64,000 bases of DNA from Mesorhizobium koreense. Its GTDB lineage: Bacteria > Pseudomonadota > Alphaproteobacteria > Rhizobiales > Rhizobiaceae. Positions 59,792 to 64,000 of this stretch are shown here, in pieces (within the stretch, counting starts at the first letter, position 1; each line of letters begins with the position of its first letter). The notes below the pieces were generated by a model. It saw only the letters and a program-made list of their open reading frames with translations, made no database searches and had not been told where the DNA came from. The DNA lies in the NCBI RefSeq assembly GCF_031656215.1, contig NZ_CP134228.1, forward strand, positions 2,623,001-2,687,000. The letters are read 5' to 3'. Both the position numbers and the translations under genes were made by a program.

Positions 59792-60118
59792 TCAGATTGG
59801 CTGGACCGACACCACCTTGCCGTCCGTGTCGATGACACAGCCTGATCTCTTGCCGCCGGTGTCGAATTCGACCTGGTAGGTCTTGTTGTCGAGCTTTTTG
59901 GAACTGGTCGGCAGGACCTTGCTCTGGTCGGCTCCGGTGGATTTCGCCACGGCGCCGGCGCAAAGCAGTTGAAGATCCGCCGGCGCCGTCTCCAGCGTCG
60001 AACGCGACATCTGGTCGGGCGCGGGAGCTGTCGTACAGCCGGCAAGCACGCCGATCGCCAGCATAGTCAGGGCCCTGCGCGGGGTGGAACATCCGATCTC
60101 TGCTGTCGGGCCTGTCAT
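59792..60118 (-). CDS. Small lipoprotein, unknown function
   Basis: A 108-residue protein with a lipoprotein signal: hydrophobic ALTMLAIGVLAGC with lipobox LAGC at Cys28. The mature part of 80 residues has two further cysteines (LLCAGAV, SGCVIDTDG) and no domain I can name; it resembles small rhizobial lipoproteins. The start follows AGGAGAGG. It lies 18 nt after the L,D-transpeptidase stop and may share its transcript. Confidence 0.78.
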   Translation of the reverse strand: MTGPTAEIGCSTPRRALTMLAIGVLAGCTTAPAPDQMSRSTLETAPADLQLLCAGAVAKSTGADQSKVLPTSSKKLDNKTYQVEFDTGGKRSGCVIDTDGKVVSVQPI

Positions 60119-60136
60119 GATCCTCTCCTTTTCGAT

Positions 60137-60853
60137 TCAGATGCCCTTGAAGAGGGCGGCTCCCTGCATGAGCACGATCACTTTCGTGCCTACTTTCACC
60201 TGCGAAGCGAGATCGGTGACGTCGGCGTTGTTCATACGGATGCAGCCCGAGGAAACGTTGAGCCCGATCGACCATGGCTCAGGCGTGCCGTGGATGCGGT
60301 AGAGCGTGTCCTGGCCTCCCTCGTGGAGATAGAGCGCGCGGGCTCCGAGCGGGTTGTCCGGGCCGCCGGGCATGCCGGCGGCGAACTTGGCCGCTTTAGG
60401 GTCGCGAGCGACCATCTCGGCGGGCGGCGTCCAGGTCGGCCATTCGGCGATCCTTCCCACGCGGACGATGCCGGCCCAACCGAAGCCTTCCCGTCCAACG
60501 CCGATGCCGTAGCGCTTGGCCTGCTGGCTAGGCATGACGAGGTAGAGGAAGTGCTGATTGCCGTCGATGATGATCGTCCCCGGTTCCTCGGCTGTGCGGA
60601 ACGTCACCACCTGTGGGCGGAACGCCTCCGGAACCTGCTTGTGCACGCTGTAGTATTTCCAGGCCTTGGTCCGGTCGTAGTCGATCCATTCGCCGGTCTG
60701 CGGGTTGTAGACCTGCGTGCCCGCGAGCGCGCTGCCGGCCGCCAGGACGAGGGCGGCGAGCAGGGCCGCGCCGCTTGCCCTCGACAGGCGTCGCTTGAGA
60801 CGCGCCGTCTTCCATGCGGCGCAAGCGTTTCTCCATCCCGTCGATTTCTTCAT
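60137..60853 (-). CDS. L,D-transpeptidase (YkuD/ErfK type)
   Basis: A 238-residue exported enzyme that cross-links peptidoglycan or attaches proteins to it. It has an N-terminal basic stretch and signal anchor (ALLAALVLAAGSALAG), then a YkuD domain from about 90 to 235 with the catalytic motif HGTPEPWSIGLNVSSGCIRM ending at Cys204, His188 included. The ATG overlaps the stop of the betaine-type binding protein (ATGA), an unusual partner. Alternative start 12 nt upstream. Confidence 0.9.
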   Translation of the reverse strand: MKKSTGWRNACAAWKTARLKRRLSRASGAALLAALVLAAGSALAGTQVYNPQTGEWIDYDRTKAWKYYSVHKQVPEAFRPQVVTFRTAEEPGTIIIDGNQHFLYLVMPSQQAKRYGIGVGREGFGWAGIVRVGRIAEWPTWTPPAEMVARDPKAAKFAAGMPGGPDNPLGARALYLHEGGQDTLYRIHGTPEPWSIGLNVSSGCIRMNNADVTDLASQVKVGTKVIVLMQGAALFKGI

Positions 60854-61818
60854 GGCTTGGCCCATCCGTCCACCCGATTGCCGTTCTTCGCGACCCATTC
60901 CTCGGCCACTTTGTAAGGGTCCTTGCGCTCGACCTGGATGGCATAGCTCATGGCCGTGCTGTCCTCCGGCTTCATCTCCACCCGGTCGAGAAAGGCCGCC
61001 AGATCGGGATGCGTCTTCTTCAGTGAAGCCGCATAGGCGATGTAGTAACGGGCGGTGTCCCACGCGACCGGCGCCGACGATTTCGAAAGCCATAAGGGGT
61101 CCTCGCTAGGCAGGATGATCTTCCATTTCGCCGGATCGTGGGCCGGTTCCTTCAGCCGAACGATGTCGTGAAGCTGAAAGACGTAGTGCGGCGCGTAGCA
61201 TGCGAACACGATCGGGCGTCCGGTCGCTTCGGCCACGTCCACCGCCGCCATGCCAACGTCTTCCGGAGCCTCGAGCAGTGTCAGGTTGCGTGCATAGCCG
61301 TAACTGTTGGCACGAACCTGCTCGATCGGCGTCGAGGACCATGTCTGTGCGCCGATCCACATCTCGCCTTTTCCATCGCCATCGGTATCGAGCGCAGCCG
61401 TCTTCTTCGGATCGCTCAGGTCTGCGATGTCCTTGATGCCGTATTTGTCGGCCGCCATCCGGTTGGCGCAAATCCCCTGCCAGGCCGGGACGCCGACCGG
61501 GCTCAAGGCAACGGTCCCGGCTTTCTTCACATATTTGTCGACTAGATTGTCGAGGTTCGGCAGCCATACCTCCGGATGAATATTCACTTCCCCCGTATTC
61601 AGCCCGGCGAAGGCGATCAGCGTACCCATCTCCCGCACGTCCGCATCCAGGCCGAATTCCTTCTTGATCGCCAGCTTGAGCACGTTCGCCGTGCCCTGAC
61701 CCGAGGGCCAGTTCGGCATGGCGATGACCAGATCCCTGGCATGCGCGGCCGTCAGGCCAAGCGCCGAAAAGAAGATGGCCAGGCTCGTCTTCAACAGGCG
61801 CTGCGGGTAGTCAGACAT
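60850..61818 (-). CDS. Glycine-betaine/choline-type ABC substrate-binding protein (OpuAC), without its transporter
   Basis: A 322-residue periplasmic binding protein. Sec signal peptide (SLAIFFSALGLTAAHA, cleavage at about 28), then the OpuAC/ProX domain (LVIAMPNWPSGQGTANVL near 30, EVWLPNLDNLVDKYV near 82, ACYAPHYVFQLHDIVRL near 206). No permease or ATPase gene is adjacent; instead it overlaps an L,D-transpeptidase. Start behind AGAGGAAA. It may serve a transporter encoded elsewhere or act as a sensor. Confidence 0.88.
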   Translation of the reverse strand: MSDYPQRLLKTSLAIFFSALGLTAAHARDLVIAMPNWPSGQGTANVLKLAIKKEFGLDADVREMGTLIAFAGLNTGEVNIHPEVWLPNLDNLVDKYVKKAGTVALSPVGVPAWQGICANRMAADKYGIKDIADLSDPKKTAALDTDGDGKGEMWIGAQTWSSTPIEQVRANSYGYARNLTLLEAPEDVGMAAVDVAEATGRPIVFACYAPHYVFQLHDIVRLKEPAHDPAKWKIILPSEDPLWLSKSSAPVAWDTARYYIAYAASLKKTHPDLAAFLDRVEMKPEDSTAMSYAIQVERKDPYKVAEEWVAKNGNRVDGWAKP

Positions 61819-61916
61819 GATGTTTCCTCTTTACCTGGAACGATGTCCGTCGAGACGGCCGCCTCCTGAAAGGCATGAACCTGGCGTCGGCTGGCGCGCA
61901 GGGCTCCGGAGGCACA

Positions 61917-62849
61917 TCAGAACGAGCCGGAGATGCTGAAATAGACGCCGTTGCCATGCTTGAACCGGTTCTTCTGGCCGAACTCCGGCGCCCAGCTGAG
62001 AGACATGTTGATGGGATGCTTCTCGGTGCCGGCCGTGTATTTCACGATGGGACCGACCGCGAATGAACGCCCCCTGAAGCCGTCGAGCTTGTCGGCCAGA
62101 CCGCCATCGTCGTCCTCGACCTGGTAGAGCATGGCCCCGATCACGCCGATCGCGAACTTCTTGTTCAGATATTGCATGAGCGACGCGTCGACATGGAACA
62201 TCGCGCCGCTCTTATAGTCAGTGTCGGGATTCCGGGTATTGATATCCAGGCCGGCGACCATCGAGAAATCGAGCCCGCGCGCCATGTCCAAATAGGTGTA
62301 GGCGAGCGTCGGCGAGAAGGTCCAGTAGTTCATACCGACATTGTCGAGCGCGCCGACACGATAGGAGCCCGTCGGAGCGAAGATGCGGACGCTTGCGGAA
62401 AGGAAATTCTTGCCCGAATGCCAGCCGATGGTCGGCGCGAACATGATGTCGCCAAGCGCGGTGTTTTCCTGGGTCACTTCCCTCGCGCCGAGCTGTGCCT
62501 GCGCCCAGATATATTCGACCGGGATCGACAAGCTGAAGGCAAGCGTCGTGTTCGGGGCGATCTGGACGTCCGGTACCCAAAGGCCCGTGAAGGTGGTCCC
62601 GACGACGACGGCCTTCAATCCGGCGCGTATCTGGCCGGCGACGGGAATATCGACATCTCCTCCGACGCTCGCGCTGTAGAAGACGCTCACGTTGCTCCAG
62701 TAGAGACCGGCCGGCGGCAGGATGGCCGCAAGCGGCATGGCATTCTGGCCGGTGAGGTAGTGGCCAAGCGCGGCTTCCGTCGCCATCGCGCTCTTCGGGA
62801 GACCAAAGGCGATCAGGCCGATTGCGGCGGACAGGGCTAGCCGGTTCAT
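61917..62849 (-). CDS. Outer-membrane SphA/MetA-pathway-type protein
   Basis: A 310-residue exported protein (signal peptide LALSAAIGLIAFGLPKSAMA, cleavage at about 23) ending in Phe (YFSISGSF), with alternating strands throughout, as expected for an outer-membrane beta-barrel. The sequence resembles the 'MetA-pathway of phenol degradation'/SphA group, implicated in uptake of hydrophobic compounds (YWSNVSVFYSASVGGDVDIP, YLDMARGLDFSMVAGLDINT). Start behind GAGGGG. Transcribed toward the binding protein, 98 nt upstream of it. Confidence 0.83.
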   Translation of the reverse strand: MNRLALSAAIGLIAFGLPKSAMATEAALGHYLTGQNAMPLAAILPPAGLYWSNVSVFYSASVGGDVDIPVAGQIRAGLKAVVVGTTFTGLWVPDVQIAPNTTLAFSLSIPVEYIWAQAQLGAREVTQENTALGDIMFAPTIGWHSGKNFLSASVRIFAPTGSYRVGALDNVGMNYWTFSPTLAYTYLDMARGLDFSMVAGLDINTRNPDTDYKSGAMFHVDASLMQYLNKKFAIGVIGAMLYQVEDDDGGLADKLDGFRGRSFAVGPIVKYTAGTEKHPINMSLSWAPEFGQKNRFKHGNGVYFSISGSF

Positions 62850-63022
62850 TATCGTCCCCTCAAAAGTTCTCGCAACGGCACATGGAGCGCTGCCAAGCCA
62901 CCCGCGGTTGTCGAATCCTTCGGCCACCAGCCCGAATTGGAAAGTACGTAACAGTTACAAGAAGACATTCCGGATCAGTCCGGATTTCGCCTAGGAGCGC
63001 CGCGCGATGCGGTCGCCCTCGC

Positions 63023-63832
63023 TCATTTCTCCGGGAACAGGAAGGTCAGCGTCGTGCGGATACCCCATTGGGGTGCACCTGCAGGCGCTTCCGCATAATA
63101 TTTCCCGCCGATCTGGAAGCTCATAGATTGCTCCCCGATCTTGAACACCTTCGATAGAGCGAGATTGATGGGCACGGTCCACTGGTCGGCTACCCAGTCG
63201 TAAGTGGATTCGGTGTTAAGCGAGAGCGTCACGCCGTGGCCGAGCCCATAGGAGATGAACGGCTGGAGCAAGGTCTGGCTGATATCTTTACGGTCGTGGC
63301 TGCCTGCAACCGACCAGATGTGGTTGGCCAGCATGCCGACTGTCCAGGGACCGCTCTGCTTCAGGATGAGCCCGGTCGGCCCGGCGCCGAACTTTCCCGT
63401 CCCGAGAAAATCGCTGGTGGCGGTCGGCAGGAGGAAGACAGGCCCGACGCCCCAGACGATGCCTCCGAGACCGGATTGTCTTGGAGTGAAGAAGAGGCTG
63501 GCATTGATGTCGCCGAGGCCGAACAGATTGTCCTGGCCCGGAACATAGTCGCGGTATTCCAGGGGGATGATCGTGCGGGTTATCACGTTCCAATCGTTGT
63601 TGAGGGAGAACGGTATCACCGGCTGGATGTTGAGCGTGTAACCAAAGCCGTCATGGCCGGGACCGGCTCCGAAGTCGAAATTGCTCTGCAGCGGGACGCT
63701 GATCAGGTTGGCGACGGGATTGGCGAGCTTCTTGGCCAGTTCATCCGCGTCCTGCCCGAGCGCGGAGGAGACCGGCAGGATGCCCAATGACAAGGCGATC
63801 ACGAGCCTGTGGCGGGCACGGCGAAGGTGCAT
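63023..63832 (-). CDS. Outer-membrane transporter-like beta-barrel protein
   Basis: A 269-residue exported protein (signal peptide LVIALSLGILPVSSALG, cleavage near 26) with a repeated strand pattern (PLQSNFDFGAGPGHDGFGYT, LGDINASLFFTPRQSG, GPTGLILKQSGPWTVGMLANH) typical of the neutral 'transporter' family annotated near SphA-type proteins. Start chosen at the ATG directly behind GAGAGGAAAGG. It and the next downstream barrel protein are on the same strand, 173 nt apart. Function unknown; substrate uptake is inference. Confidence 0.78.
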   Translation of the reverse strand: MHLRRARHRLVIALSLGILPVSSALGQDADELAKKLANPVANLISVPLQSNFDFGAGPGHDGFGYTLNIQPVIPFSLNNDWNVITRTIIPLEYRDYVPGQDNLFGLGDINASLFFTPRQSGLGGIVWGVGPVFLLPTATSDFLGTGKFGAGPTGLILKQSGPWTVGMLANHIWSVAGSHDRKDISQTLLQPFISYGLGHGVTLSLNTESTYDWVADQWTVPINLALSKVFKIGEQSMSFQIGGKYYAEAPAGAPQWGIRTTLTFLFPEK

Positions 63833-63953
63833 GGTCCTTTCCTCTCGCATCGCAGACCTGGGCCGAAGCCTTGGCTCCGGCACCAGGATCATTTTGCGGG
63901 CGAGAGGCGCGTGACAAAAGCACGTTACGGTTACACGATAATCTCCGGTCGCT

Positions 63954-64000
63954 CCTATTTCGTTGCTTCGTCGGAGATGATGGTTGTGGCCGCGGCTCCC
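63954..64000 (-). CDS. Possible C-terminal end of a gene entering from the right
   Basis: On the minus strand the last bases read GAAATTIISDEATK then TAG, which looks like a protein tail, but 14 codons are too few to assign a family. The 121 nt between it and the barrel gene hold no other reading frame. Confidence 0.3.

Overview
The window is GC-rich DNA with rhizobial-type gene content: many ABC importers, Gfo/Idh/MocA oxidoreductases and LysR/TetR/IclR regulators, and frequent 4-nt ATGA gene overlaps. It suggests an alphaproteobacterium of the Hyphomicrobiales (Phyllobacteriaceae/Rhizobiaceae-like). The tetrahydromethanopterin (H4MPT) C1 genes at the left edge point to an organism that oxidises or detoxifies formaldehyde by the methylotroph-type route. 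The genus is inference only. I see no CRISPR array, no intact insertion sequence and no rRNA.

Layout. (A) 1-7520: H4MPT-linked C1 cluster: mtdB (cut by the edge), beta-RFAP synthase, a pterin-carbinolamine dehydratase, then fhcB-A-D-C with overlapping genes, followed by an SDR. (B) 7546-12080: housekeeping/envelope block: an OmpA-type protein with a very long disordered region, a YcgN-type cysteine-cluster protein, a small exported protein, a strong terminator, a SIMPL-domain protein and a tRNA with anticodon CAT. (C) 12248-23484: minus-strand carbohydrate region: a six-gene operon (Tat-exported binding protein, two permeases, two Gfo oxidoreductases, UgpC/MsmK-type ATPase), a second operon (Gfo, DUF993, a 29-codon remnant, Gfo) and a TetR regulator. 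(D) 23772-35680: two IclR-type regulators, one fused to a periplasmic-binding-type sensor, facing a catabolic operon (aldehyde dehydrogenase, ribose-type ABC importer, GMC oxidoreductase, SDR, dihydroorotate-dehydrogenase-like protein). (E) 35688-38990: a binding protein and two permeases with no ATPase of their own. (F) 39083-41727: LuxR-type regulator, HtrA pseudoprotease and, divergently, an active-looking HtrA protease. (G) 41941-53185: sulfate-ester module (GlxA-type regulator, HIBADH-family dehydrogenase, SDR, formylglycine-generating enzyme, choline-sulfatase-like sulfatase, polar amino-acid-type ABC importer), then a MocR regulator divergent from an EamA transporter. (H) 53313-59686: three LysR regulators, each divergent from small enzymes, including a decayed cupin gene. 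(I) 59792-64000: lipoprotein, L,D-transpeptidase, betaine-type binding protein and two outer-membrane proteins.

How it fits together. Regions C and E share a palindromic operator, TAACCnnnnGGTTA, found five times: before the Tat-SBP operon, before the Gfo-DUF993 operon, before tetR, and twice before the ATPase-less transporter. This marks one TetR regulon in which the single UgpC-type ATPase could energise two importers. In region G the formylglycine-generating enzyme and the sulfatase converge with 6 bp between their stops, the sulfatase carries the CxPSR motif that this enzyme modifies, and it is last in the importer operon. Together this reads as uptake and desulfation of a small zwitterionic sulfate ester, with the two dehydrogenases working on the product.
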